DNA from: Schistocephalus solidus
Taxonomy: Eukaryota > Platyhelminthes > Cestoda > Diphyllobothriidea > Diphyllobothriidae
NCBI GenBank assembly: GCA_017591395.1
Contig: WEDG01001518.1
Coordinates: 248,001-312,000 of the forward strand
Length of the DNA: 64,000 bases
Direction: 5' to 3'
The notes beneath the pieces were generated by a model. The model made no database searches. It was given only the letters and a program-made list of their open reading frames with translations, and was not told the origin of the DNA. The position numbers and the translations under genes are program-made. Positions 37,395 through 49,039 of the stretch are shown here, piece by piece (the stretch's first letter is position 1; every line of letters begins with the position of its first letter).

Positions 37395-40300
37395 AGTACT
37401 AGTTAGGCGTAGCATCACACAGATAGCGTTTGGTCGCTCCATTTGTCTCATACAGGCGGTGAATACTCCTGTGGTTGCCTCTACCTGGTACCCAACTCTC
37501 ACCTGTGGCTCCTCGAAGTTGGGTTGCTCCCAGCGACCACACCCCGGGCAACCGTCACGACCGGCGGGCTAAACCAGGTGAAGGTCTCCAGGTGTTGTGT
37601 CTGCCTCCACATCCGGTATGTCTGACTCCCGAACTTCCCACCTCCCCCCCCCTCTCAAAAATTCCCCCGGTGAGGGCGACAGCGACCCCTTAGGCGGCCC
37701 AGGCTAACTCGGGTCGCTATCCCACTAAAATAAAACCGTGACCCACAGTGGAGTTAGGCAGACGTCCGGGATGTCCAAGCAGCACTGCTTGCCTCCTCGT
37801 GGAGGAAGGGGCTAGAAAAGGTGCCTAAACAAATGCTGAGTATCACGTCTTCTGCAGTCGGCCGCAGCTCGCACATCCCAAAATACGCGGTGGTAAAACT
37901 TAAACAAACCACAATACTCGCATCGGCATCTCCGCGCCATACTCTCCGGGATGCTCACTCTAGCAGCCTGGACTGTTCGCTCCCTTTTAGACAATCTGAG
38001 GAGCAACTGGCTGGAACGGAGGACGGCGCTAGTCGCTAGGGAATTGGCACGCTACAAGGTGAGCATTGTTACTCTCAGCGAGACCCGATTCTCTGAGCAG
38101 GGTCAGCTGGAGAAGGGGGGTGCCAACAACTCCTTCTTTTGGAGCGGACGGCTAAAGGCAGAGGGATGCGACGTTGGTTTCGCTTTTGCCATCCGGAACG
38201 ACATCATGGGACGTCAGCCCTGTCTGCCGCAGGGTACCAATGATCTCCTGATGAGCACTGCCTACGCTCCCCCATCGACGAGCTCTGGTGCGGCGAAGGA
38301 CAAATTCTACGAGGACCTGCACGCCCTCCTGGCGTCTGTGCTGGATGCGAATAAGATAATTGTCCTTGGTGACTTCAACGCACGCGTCGGGACGGACCAC
38401 GCTCCCTGGCAGGGAGTGCTAGGTCCCCATGATCTCGGTAGCTGTAACGATAACGGCCTCCTTATTCTGCGCACGTGCGCGGAATACCGTCTCATGCTGA
38501 CCAACACCTTCTTCCGCCTTCCGGCGCCGGAGGAGGCCACGTGGATGCACCCTCGGTCACGGGGCTGGCAGCTGCTGGACTATGTTCTCGTCCGGAGGCG
38601 AGATCGACAGGGCGTGTTGGTGACAAAGGCGATCTGCGATGCCGATGGTTGAACGGATCACCGCCTCTTCATCTCCAAATGAGGCTCCGACTTAAACTGC
38701 GACGAACGCCCCAAGGTAACCGACCGCCAAGTAGGTTAAATACTCTTTTGTTAAATTTGCCTGCTCACTGTTTTGATTTCAGCAACCAAATAACCCAGAA
38801 ACTGGAGGGCCTGCATGCTCTAGATAATAACGCCACCATGGAGACAGGATGGTGTCAACTGCAAAATATCATCCAGTCCACCACACTCGAAATCCTCAAA
38901 TTCGCAATCCTTCAACACCAGGACTACTTTGACGACAAGTACGCCGACATCAGCAACTAACTCGCAGAGAAGAATGGACTACACAAAGCCTACATGGACC
39001 TGCGGACTGACGACACCAAAGCAAACTTCTTCAGATGCCACCGCCGCCTTGTTAAGCAACTTCTGCGGGAGATGCAGGACACCTGGATGGTCTGTAAGGC
39101 TGAGGAAATCCAAGGGTATGCGGATCACAATGAAATGAGACTTCTTCAAAGCCATCAAGGCTATATACGGTCCCAGCATCACGGGAACTGTATCGCTGTT
39201 CAGCTCTGACGGCACAACACTTCTGACAGAGAAATCCCAAATACTGAAGCGCTGGGGCTAGCACTTCAGATATGTCCTCAATTGCTCATCAGCGGTCTCC
39301 GATGCTGCCATTGACTGGTTCCTCTTGGTGGACACGAACAATGACCTCGATCTACAGCCTTCTCTACCAGAAACTATCCGGGTCGTGCAACAGGTTTTTA
39401 GCGGGAAAGCACCGAGATCCAACGCAATCCCATCGGACGTCTACAAGCACGGCGGGCCTCGGCTGATGGCATAACTCAACAATATTCAAGGAGATGTGGT
39501 ACCAAGGACAAGTTCTTCAGGATTTCAAAGACGCAACCATCGTCCATCTCTACAAGTGGAAGGGGAACCGGCAACTCTGTGCTAGCCACAGAGGCATCTC
39601 GCTGCTCAACTTTGTCAGGAAGATCCTCACCCGTATCCTTCTCAATCATCTCAATGGCCATCTAGAGCAGGGGTTGCTCCTGGAAAATCAATGTGGCTTC
39701 CGAGGACACCGCGGATTAACCGACAAGATTTTCGCCGCTGGCCAGCTACAAGAGAAGTGCTAGATGCGAACCAACCCCTACACTACCTTCGTGGATCTGA
39801 CGACAGCCTTTGACACGGTGAATCGCAGCGGACTGTGGAAAGTCATGCAGAAATTCGGTTGTACTGAGCGGTTCACGCACATGGTGCGTCAGCTTCACGA
39901 CGGGATGATGGCGCGCGTTATTGACAACGGGACAGTATCCGAGGCACTTGCAGTGACCAACGGCATGACGTAGGGCTGCGTACTAGCCCCACCCTCTACA
40001 GTCTCATGTCCTCTGCTATGCTGATGGACTCCAACGGCGATGAGCGCCCTGGCATCCACATCGCCTACAGAACTGACGGGCACCTCAACAGTCGGCTTAT
40101 GCAGGTCCAAACGCGCGTGGCTACGACTACAGTCCATGACCTGCTCTTCGCGGACGACTGCGCCCTTAACACTATGACGGAGGATGGCATGCAAAGAAGC
40201 ATGGACCTTTGCGACGTAGGCTGCGCCAGTTTTGGACTAAATGTCAATACAGCCAAAACGGTGGTCATGCCCATGGTTTACCCATTATCCTAGTTACTGG

Positions 40301-41885
40301 CTGCCCAGCGCGTCCACAAATAGCTGATAGTGGAACGACCTTCAGTATAAGTTAGCTGCAAAATAAGCAGACTCTCGGGTCTGGCGAATGAGCAGTTGCA
40401 GACCAGTAGTGACAATACTACCAGGGTGCGACGGGCTGCGGTTTGGCATACCAAAGGCCTTATAAAAAGCCGCAAAGCCCGATGATGACAGTGTGACATG
40501 GCGAGTGAGAACAGCCATTAAATAAGTTCGCTCGCCCCCGCTGCCTTGTGGATAGGCTCTTGAGCCAAAGCGCTAGAGGAGACAACCTCGAACAATCGGA
40601 GGGGCTGTTTGGGAACCACCCGTACACAATCCCCAAGACACCTCATGAAAATATATCCGAATATTGAATTACGATCCATACTACGGCGTCCGCGAGAACC
40701 GACGCGCTCCGCAACCCTAGTCCAGTGGTGCGGGCGAATAGTATGCAAGCTGGACTACCCAATCGCTGGAAGGGAGGTCAAAAACGACGCTACAAGGACA
40801 TTTTGAAGAAATCGCTGAAGAAACTGCATATCAACCCGGCGACCTGGAGGACCTCGCCCAGGATAGACCGGCACGGTGAAGATCCGTGAAGACTGGTTCA
40901 GCAATCTATGAGGCCAACTGAATCGCCACCGCCAAGGCCAAAAGAGCGGCACAAAAGTCACCAGCGCCCCGGACCAACACCGCCAATGCCCAGGCCCTGC
41001 CAACATGCCTGCGCTGTCAACGCATCTTCCGCGCGCGAATCGGCCTGGTTGGACATCTTCGGACGCAATGCACCAACAATCCGACAAATCCAATTTCTAC
41101 GTCAAATTCTGCCCACCCTCCTTCTGACTCCCCCACCCTCACTCCTGGCATCAAGTCCATTACTCCCACCATCATAGAGACCACATCCATCTACTCATCG
41201 CCTGTTATCCCCACCACCGCAACCACCACCACCTTCGCCTTCACTACCACCAACACCACTATCAGCGATCGGGACTCTCTCCTAAACTGTCCTTAATGCA
41301 ACCGCACATTCACCTTACGCATAGTCCTGGTCGGTCACTTGCGTACTGGTGAACCAGTGCCTGGAGCACCAACACACAGCAGAGATTGTCGCCTCCACTG
41401 CTCTCACTGTCCTCGCGCATTCACTCATCGCATGGGCCTATTCGGTTACATGTGCTTCCTTGATAGCAGAATTCACCGCAATGCCGACAACACCGATACA
41501 CCATGCACACCCTCCACTCCTGACATTCATACCGCCACTTCCACCCACACTACCATGAATGACATCCCCCAGCCTCTTCCGATTTCTCTTGCCCACACTG
41601 CGCCTGCAACTTCAACTCACGCATAGGCCTGGTCAGTCACCTGAGAATCCATCGCATGGAGGCGGGTGAACCATTGCTTTGGGCTCCGACGTACAGTCGC
41701 CCCACCCGCCTCCACTGCCCTCACTGCTCCCGCACATTTACACACCGCATGGGCCTATTAGGACACATGCGCCTCCACGACAACCTCCGGTAAACCACCA
41801 GAGGATAAGCCACATCAGCGCACACCATCTACAATAATACATAGACAAAACACACAATCATCATATTGTACCTGATAAAATCACG
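37395..41885 (+). pseudogene. LINE (RTE-like) copy L4, longest copy
   Basis: 5' leader 37395-37950; endonuclease 37951-38652 ([38 protein letters not shown]), cut by a TGA at 38650 where Trp precedes TDHRL. The first catalytic Asn is also Thr. Linker 38670-39130; RT in several frames: GKAPRSNAIPSDVYKHGG (39400), DFKDATIVHLYKWKGNRQ (39522), TFVDLTTAFDTVN (39788), LLFADDCALN (40141; FADD is RT motif C, intact). An unrelated stretch (40300-40765) replaces the thumb. The ORF resumes at 40770 and ends in five finger units, one C2HC (41006-41070), one with a stop, one with His to Tyr, and two intact C2H2 (41590-41780), stop TAA at 41791-41793. Function when intact: target-primed reverse transcription. 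Dead copy. Confidence 0.9.
40300..40765. mobile_element. Unidentified insertion or replacement inside LINE L4
   Basis: The LINE frame is collinear with relatives up to about 40295 (NTAKTVVMPM) and again from about 40770 (KRRYKD-type segment), but between them about 465 bases have no LINE similarity and the roughly 200-residue RT thumb is missing. The contents, including a minus frame at 40748-40518, match no family that I recognise. Confidence 0.5.
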
Positions 41886-41894
41886 GACTCCTAA

Positions 41895-42660
41895 TAACCG
41901 TGGCTTGGAATGCTACCAATCTGACGCTTACACCAGTCCACGCCGTCGGCCCAGTGTATGTGTTGTGTGTGTCGAGTGGCTGACCAGTGGACTGGGAGTC
42001 AGACGGCGATGGCTCCTCCATATCCCCTGAGTAAGTAAATCCCGGTGTGAGTGTTATGGGGGCCAGGTCGTGCTGTGGCCCGCGAAGACGGGTACGCCGA
42101 CCCGTCAGCCAATGCGCCCACTCCCACATCAGACAACTGACTGGCTCGGATGGTGGTCTGATTGTGGGGTTTGGGATTGAGTGAGGTCAACAGCTCAGCG
42201 CATGTTCCTCACTATAAACAATTTGACGCGCTTAAAACTATCACGGTGCGCTAAAAGCCGTGGCTTGGAAGCTTGCCAACTGACGGAATAACTCGGACCG
42301 CGTGGTCAGCCCAATGTGTGTTTTGTGTGGAGTGACTGACTGGCGGATTGAGAGTCAGGCTGCAATTGCTCCTTCTTAAATGTGGCCTTTATGGCACTCC
42401 CACTCCGTGGGATCCGTGTCAGGTGTGGTGGTTCATCCAGTGGCACCTGCGGCCGCGCCAGCCACCTGCGCCCTCTCCCATCTCCGGTCTTCTTGACTCT
42501 ATATTGAAACCGGGCTCAGGTGGGGGAGGAAAGTGTGTGGTAGCTGCAGCGCAAGGCTACTATCACTTAAAACTAATTCACGCGCAAGTCACTGTCCCTG
42601 TACCACCTGGTGTGGAGCATACGGTGGACCTCATCGAAATCGACGGTCGATCTGTCATGT
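41895..42660 (+). repeat. LINE-tail repeat A, long copy following L4
   Basis: Begins ccgtggcttggaatgct right after the LINE 3' end, repeats that module at 42258 (ccgtggcttggaagctt), then continues with ggatccgtgtcaggtgtggt and the 3' part (acctggtgtggagcatacgg) to gacggtcgatctgtc. Same orientation as the LINE. Confidence 0.8.
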
Positions 42661-43049
42661 CTTCACTAACCTCTCACTGGCGCCTAATCTGCTGACCATT
42701 ATCTTCCCTCTCCCTCACTATTCAAACAACTCACTGTATGAACAGAAGAAAATTATTGATCGCACGTTTTAGCTTGTGCCTCTTTCCCATACCAATGCAC
42801 TGGCCCTATGAGAATATATCTAAATTACGCGTATGATTGCCAAATATGTTTAAAAACCACAAATTATGCACTATCAATGTAAAATGATTAACAAAGAAAG
42901 CATCGTCCCAGTCCCACATGTTTACTTTACTTATCCATCTCTTCATAGCCTCTGGTTTTCTGAAGGAAAATTGTTTTCAAAATCGGCCTCAAAGCCTACG
43001 ATTCATGCATGATGTGCTTACAGCAAGGGTCACTCGAATGAAAGGCCCA

Positions 43050-43190
43050 TCAATCCCGTGTTAACTGAAAGCCTGTTGTTCGTTGACGTTCGCTCACCGA
43101 TCACTGGGTATGACTGGCTGATGACGGCTAATGAGCCAGAAATGGCCATTTCAGTCTCCCTTGCCTTTGTTGGTTATGTTCTCTGCCTAG
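43050..43190 (+). mobile_element. SINE copy with best-preserved hammerhead-like core
   Basis: The tRNA-like head is badly degraded (a B-box-like gttcgctcaccg at about 43089). The 3' half is the cleanest in the window: gactggctgatgacggc, aatgagccagaaatggcc, atttcagtctcccttgc, then tttgttggttatg, shared with the copies at 59.7 kb and 6.5 kb. Confidence 0.65.
43112..43156 (+). ncRNA. Candidate type I hammerhead ribozyme in SINE
   Basis: Stem I 5' strand GACTGG (43112-43117) pairs with TCAGTC (43151-43156, one G-U). The core C3-A9 is CTGATGA (43118-43124). Stem II is GGCT/AGCC around AATG, with a C-A mismatch at 10.1-11.1, and G12-A15.1 is GAAA (43139-43142). Stem III is the palindrome UGGCCA, sharing A15.1-U16.1, and the cleavage site is AUU at 43148-43150. 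A tiny palindromic stem III is also how the schistosome Sm-alpha SINE-like hammerhead is built (established knowledge). The weak 10.1-11.1 pair is the main doubt. Confidence 0.5.
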
Positions 43191-43799
43191 AAAGCTTTGT
43201 TCTCTGATCGATTTTCGCTGGGTATACAGTTGGAAAATTGGCATAGGATGCATAAAGAGCATGTTAGGTCGCACTTGGCAAATCAACCGTCAGTTGGCTG
43301 GATCGTAACTGCTGCCGTTGTGTCTATGGTTGCCAGGGCAACATAACCCAACCAAGCTTGCCCGGTGGTAAACAAGGCAACCTATTGGAAATATTGGGTA
43401 GCCATTTGAAACCATTATTATGTAATATTTGTAGAACTAGAGTAGAAGAAGTCTCAAACCAGCCTTATAATAACTGTGATGTAAAATCGTTTGAAGTAAG
43501 GAGCTTAATTCGCCAGGTAAATCTTGGTTGCCTTCTCGAGTCTGTCCGGCTAGGCGTGGTGGAAGCACGTGGGCGCAGTTTTGGCGTGCCTACGAAACTT
43601 AACAGCTCTCAAACCGGAGTCACCCATTCACGGCCCGGTGGCGGCATGGCTGTTCATCTCGCAGACCTTAAGGTCTGCGGGTTTATCACCAAGAGTGGTG
43701 ATTAGCATAATGATTACATTGCCATTAGGTTCCCCAGTACCATCAGTAACAGTAATGTTAACCCGCGTACTTCTCACCTAACAACGTACTTCGCCCGGT
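43191..43799. other. Unassigned, with one exon-like block
   Basis: 43435-43516 (plus) has an acceptor-like ttatgtaatatttgtag and donor CAG|GTAAAT around a frame reading TRVEEVSNQPYNNC and DVKSFEVRSLIRQ. No family recognised; see findings. Confidence 0.25.
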
Positions 43800-43990
43800 C
43801 AGCTTTAGGCATACACATGCTGGGAAGGCATCCTAGCGTCTGCTTCTGGAGTTCGGTACAGGATGCCAAAAACCCATGACTGGCAGGTTTTCAACTCTCG
43901 CGAGAATTTCAGTCTTGCTGATGTCGAAGGGGTGGTCGGATCTCTGATGTGAACTGCAACTGGAGCATTACCGTCAACTTTCTTCATTCT
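43800..43990 (-). pseudogene. Penelope-like GIY-YIG C-terminal fragment
   Basis: The minus strand reads NAPVAVHIRD, then after a one-base frame change DHPFDISKTEILARVENLPV, resembling the AVH-x-H-x-FDF-x-ILARV stretch near the end of Penelope-type nuclease domains. No upstream RT block was found, so this is a small relic. It could instead come from another GIY-YIG-bearing repeat. Confidence 0.4.
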
Positions 43991-46900
43991 TAAGGGTCAT
44001 CAGTGTCCAGAGCTCCCTCTGTTATTGTCCTTCCAATTCGTAAAGGAGCTCTTCATTACAGAGATGACAGCGGGAGCAAGCCGGTTGACAGTTATATTTC
44101 GAGGGAAAAATTAACTGTGTAACAAAGACACCAGTTTCCTGAACCTAGAACCTACATACTCAGCGTGGTTCACACCTCCAACTTCATAGGTACAGATTGG
44201 TGCCTGAAGCTCCGCTGAAAACTTTAAAACCGGCAGGTTGACCTGCCACCCGCATTCGCAGCCCTGCATGAAACCCTATTTCGACCTGTGATCATTTTTG
44301 ACGAGGTTAGATGTCTTATGAGTACTGCTTATTCTGCTGCTGCAGCAGTAACGCCCAAAGATATACTCTTGCAAAGGTTGAATTATCGAACCGACGGGTA
44401 AATGAGTTTGAGAGTTTGTACTATATTAGTACTCACTTCGTACAAGTAGGTAATTTTAAGAAATTTAGTAGTTGTTCCGCTTCCCCTCCCCCCTAACTCA
44501 CAACCACCAACACGATGACTACCACCACCACCACATCGATGGTCTGTCGCCCCTGTCACGTCAACCGGTTGACTGCGACATTCCAACATTCTCACTTGTA
44601 TTTAATTTGGTCTGACGATGGGTTGGTGTCACCAGCTCAAAAATTAACGAGTACAACTCGAATTTGTCAAAAGAACCTCTTCCACCTTTCAGTATGTCGA
44701 CTCAGAATGCATACCATGTCTGATCTACATATATAGCAGTTTCTACACAACACATATTGACTTAAAAAAGGGCATGAACAATATGAAGCGTGGTGGACTA
44801 ATGGGAATCATGCTGAAATTAGTGTTTCTGAACTCTTTGTAGAAACTATGACGTATGACGGTGCGTGTAATGTACAAGATGTCTATCTCGAAAGCATTTA
44901 TGGTTATAAATGGCCTCCTATTACAAACCATGTCGATAGACGCCTATCCTGAGGAGTAGTCTGGAATCAACATCAGCCCTAAATCATTTGACAACTACCC
45001 AACATCCGGGGCATGCTGGTAACTAGAGAATGTTTCTACGAGCAACATTCCTGACATTTTATTTGAAAAACACTGCACTCCTGATGTTTAATCTTTGACA
45101 TAACTTCTAGCCCATTCACATACCAGCCAAAATCAACTAATGTCAAAAGAATTTGTATTAAAGCTTGGCATAGTACTGACATGGTATCTTCAAAATAACA
45201 ATTGTGCTCGACGGCTTAATCTCTAAATCCGATCAGTCTTTCGGTTGATTTAAGCACTCCATTTTAAATCATCGTGGCGTCCATTCAACCTGCGGTGGCC
45301 TGTACTTGTCTGAGAATGAGGCTACATACCCAAGCCAGTCAAGGGAATTTACCCACTTTTACTTCGGAGAAATTGCAAAAGTTTGGTCCTCTAACAGTAG
45401 GTATGTAGGTTCTGCACCTTGAATAAATCAAGCTGCCACGAAGCGGCCACGTCATGCGAATTTCTATAGAATGGCTGTACAAATAACTATCCGGCAGCGA
45501 TGTCATCATGAGTTCTCAAAACCGTGGCGAACAAAATCGATAACCTTTTTAGGCCACATTTAAATCAAATCAGGAGTAGCCATAATTCAAGGCGACTGAG
45601 TCTTACAGAGCATAGCGTAGCTACAATCACCCAAGACTGGAATGCGAAGTGCGGAGCTACCAGCACCAATCGTCGTATTGTCAATTAGTATCCAGGCACA
45701 GATCATGAACTACATAAAACAATGAATAATTTGTTAGACCTTGGTCATTTATGTCCAGTACGATTATTTTCCCCAGCTGTTGCAGGCCCATTCATTTGCA
45801 CTTAAGGTAACTTTGCTAATATACGATGAGTGTCCGATCTCATGCAAAGTTAACCAGAATTCTGAATTTCATCTACGATTACGAAGGATAATTCAAGTGG
45901 GGTTGCAATATATTGCGAATGTGTTTCGGAGACCTGCATGAAGTCATCTTAAGAAATTTAGCAGTTATAATGCCCTATCAAACCGCTTGCTTTGTTGTTG
46001 CAATAATCTCTATCAATGAAACCCCTTAAAAGCTCAAATTATCGTACGGGACTATTCCAACTAGATAACATTAAACAAACTGATATACTAGTACTGATTT
46101 TATTTAAGTAGCACTTTACGGTTAATGGAATAGTCACTCCAAACTAAACGATGGTTCTGAAAATTAAAGTCGAAAAATGCAAACTCAGGAAAGTCAGGTT
46201 ACATTCCATGCGGCTGACCTCCGTTTTTGTATCTATAATGTTGGAAAAAAGCAAACATCTATTTTGTTGTAAATTTACATGTAACAGCGTCTAGTAAACG
46301 AATCTGAGACAAAGACGTTTTAATAAGAATACTTTGGTTGATCCTCGATGTTGTAAGCGAGAGGTTTATTTGATAACCGTATTTTCAACATAATAGTAAT
46401 CTGCTACCAACAGAAGTCAAATCTATCATTCAGGAACGTTACTTATAAAATGAAACTCGCAACGCTTTACTCTCAGCACGCGTGTTACCGAATACAGTAA
46501 ACGCATAGTTCGTCATTTATAGGCTAATTCTGAAGTAAATTGCAATCAGCTGGTCTGATCAGTCGTTCCTTTGACATTATTCGCTATTCCTCTCACTACT
46601 TCTAACTATTCTTCCTAGTAATTTGAGTTATAGTATCAATAATAGAACAAAAGTGACAATCATCAAGAAGAAACGCTTGATGTTGAGGGCGGTATCGGCT
46701 TGGAAAACAACCCAGAGATCGGAAAACCGATTATTCTTATATTATATCTTACCATAGCCTTTAATATTTTCTCAGTGGTACTAAATATAAAGGGGAGAAG
46801 CCTAGTTATATCAGTTATGCCGCTTTAAAAGGTAGGACATGCATTTGGTGAAAAACTGCTCAAGAAGTCAGGGGCGGGGACAAACACCAAGTCCGGATCA

Positions 46901-49039
46901 AAAATATTGTGCTACTTAAATTCAGTAATCTGTTTGAAAAAAGAGGAACCTACAACGTAGCTCAGCAGTCAACGAGCTCTATGCGTGCACTGTTGTCACA
47001 ATCATAACAGTTAATTCAAGTAGGCAGCAGACAAGACTCTCTTGCAGATTCCATGCGGTGACTGCAGTCGCACGTATCTCGGTCACACATATCAGTGTCT
47101 TGAGGATTGTCCTAATTTAAATCGCTCATCTGTTCGCCGGCTGTGTCTGGTTTACGCACTTACTAGAAAGTGACAGCCGCTTCGTTGGAGGGATTGTAGT
47201 TGTCGGTAAAGGCACCTCTGCCGATAGGTGACCCTTAACGCTTACGCAGTTGCTTTAATCTCCGGCCACACTGATCCTCCGCAGTCAGCCTAAAACAATC
47301 AATATAAATTTTCTTCGTCTTGTGGTTTGCTCGCCTAAGGGCCAGTCAACATTACACCCAACCCAATGCTCATCAATCGTACTTCCTCGTTTTCTTCTCT
47401 AACACTCTTCCGCCAACCTCACGATTGTCTTTGAAGCGTCCCTGCTGTTCGCTGTCTAAATCGAGAATCCTACGTGTTCCACTTTACTGCTACAAGATAT
47501 TTACAAATACCTACAGTGGCTAGTCATCTTATTTCTAAAATAACGTTTCCCAAATAGAAACTTAACGTTTGCCAGAAGAACCAACAAGCTTTAACTGACT
47601 GCATGAGGCCCACTGAAGCGTGTCGCCAAAAAATCAATTTTTCAATGACAATGGCAGTGCTCTTATGACAGAGACGCACGCATGCAAACACAATAGTGGG
47701 CGTTTCACAAGCCTGGCCGCCGTGGAAATCAACTTCCACCTCTATTCCACGCCGTGAGCACGACCATGACTCGTAAGTGAATTGACTAATATCGAAGCAG
47801 AATTCAAACCCATCTATCTCAATTCACTCTACCAGTGCCCACAGTGTTTGGATAGCAAATAAAAGTCAAGAAGACCGGAGGTTGACGTTGGAACAGCGAC
47901 CGAAATAATCAAAGAGCTGGTCTGCGCCAGCCAAAAGTGACTTGGATCCCATTCTACATGTACCAGACAGGGTTTAGGAGTCAGTGCCACTTGACCTCTA
48001 TTCCTGAGAAGAACGGTGTTCCACGGTAGTATAACCAAGAGAACCACGTCCGTGGACGTTTTAGGTGACTCAAGCACCGAATTTCGTGAGCCTCCAGTCA
48101 GGCACCGTGTACCTACATTCGAATATGCAATTTTTCAGCGAATAAACGTCTAAAGTCCGTCCATTTTGAACTGGTTGCTCCGTCAGATTTGGATTTTGCT
48201 AGAGGCTGCAGCTATTGAGGCGCACTATATGAACCAGCTTCTTACTGCATGTCATCTGTCTTAACCTAGAGCAAATTAGAGTCGATAACGCGAATATCAG
48301 ATCCCTGACGATAGTTTATTAACCTTTAACTTGGTACATGCCCCAAAGCTCAGGATATAGCCTACTAAGTCCTATGGTGCCAAGGATATAAAATCAGCCT
48401 CAACCACATAATAAGTTCAACTGACCTTATAACAGAAGTCACAGAGGTAGTTTATTATGCACAGCGTGCCAGTTGCCGTGATTTGGCAGCTTATTTGTGG
48501 ATCAGAACAAGGTGCATGTGAAGGGGTCGGGGAGGCGAGTAGCAATATTTTGTTTGCGTCAACAGGGACGAAAGAAGAGGCATTAAAATGGTAACTATCA
48601 GACTTCACTCAGGAAGACTTGGAGGGAAATCATTGTAGTCATATAAATTTCATGTCTGACATATCTATTGTGAGCTGAGCGTTAGACGTCTGGTTGGTTC
48701 AGCTGTAGGATGAGGTAGGGGGGTATGCTTATAAAGGGTTTCAGTGTGACAAGCCAAGCTGTCCGGCACGCCGACTGTTGACGCCTTATTCTGGGCACAG
48801 CCGTGACTCATCGTGTTTGGTTAAGGGAACCCCTAGGTTAGGCCTAAAGAACTGTCGCACCATACCTGAAGGCTATTGCGCCTGTCGGGTATTGAGGACA
48901 CTGGAGTCGTTCCCACTTTCCCGTACCGAGGGCTTTGTTCCAGGTTCTTAAAAATCTGTGGTGAAATTAAGAAGCAACATCCGAGAACTCCAGGTGATAC
49001 CGGAAGGAGTATGGTGAACGTGGGGTCAACTGACAGATC
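43991..49039. other. Five kilobases without a recognisable gene
   Basis: AT-rich, low-repeat sequence on which I see no LINE, SINE or Penelope blocks. A CCACCA-type tract lies at 44519-44533. A minus frame at 48608-48417 has Cys-rich, protein-like composition and ends at AAG|GTCAGT, but no good acceptor. It could be the 5' flank of the kinase gene or the intron of another gene. Confidence 0.4.

Noticed and set aside
45786..45806. 21-base micro-exon-like block (acceptor ctgttgcag, donor AAG|GTAACT)
   Set aside because: Too short to support and on the opposite strand to the only gene; such patterns are common by chance.
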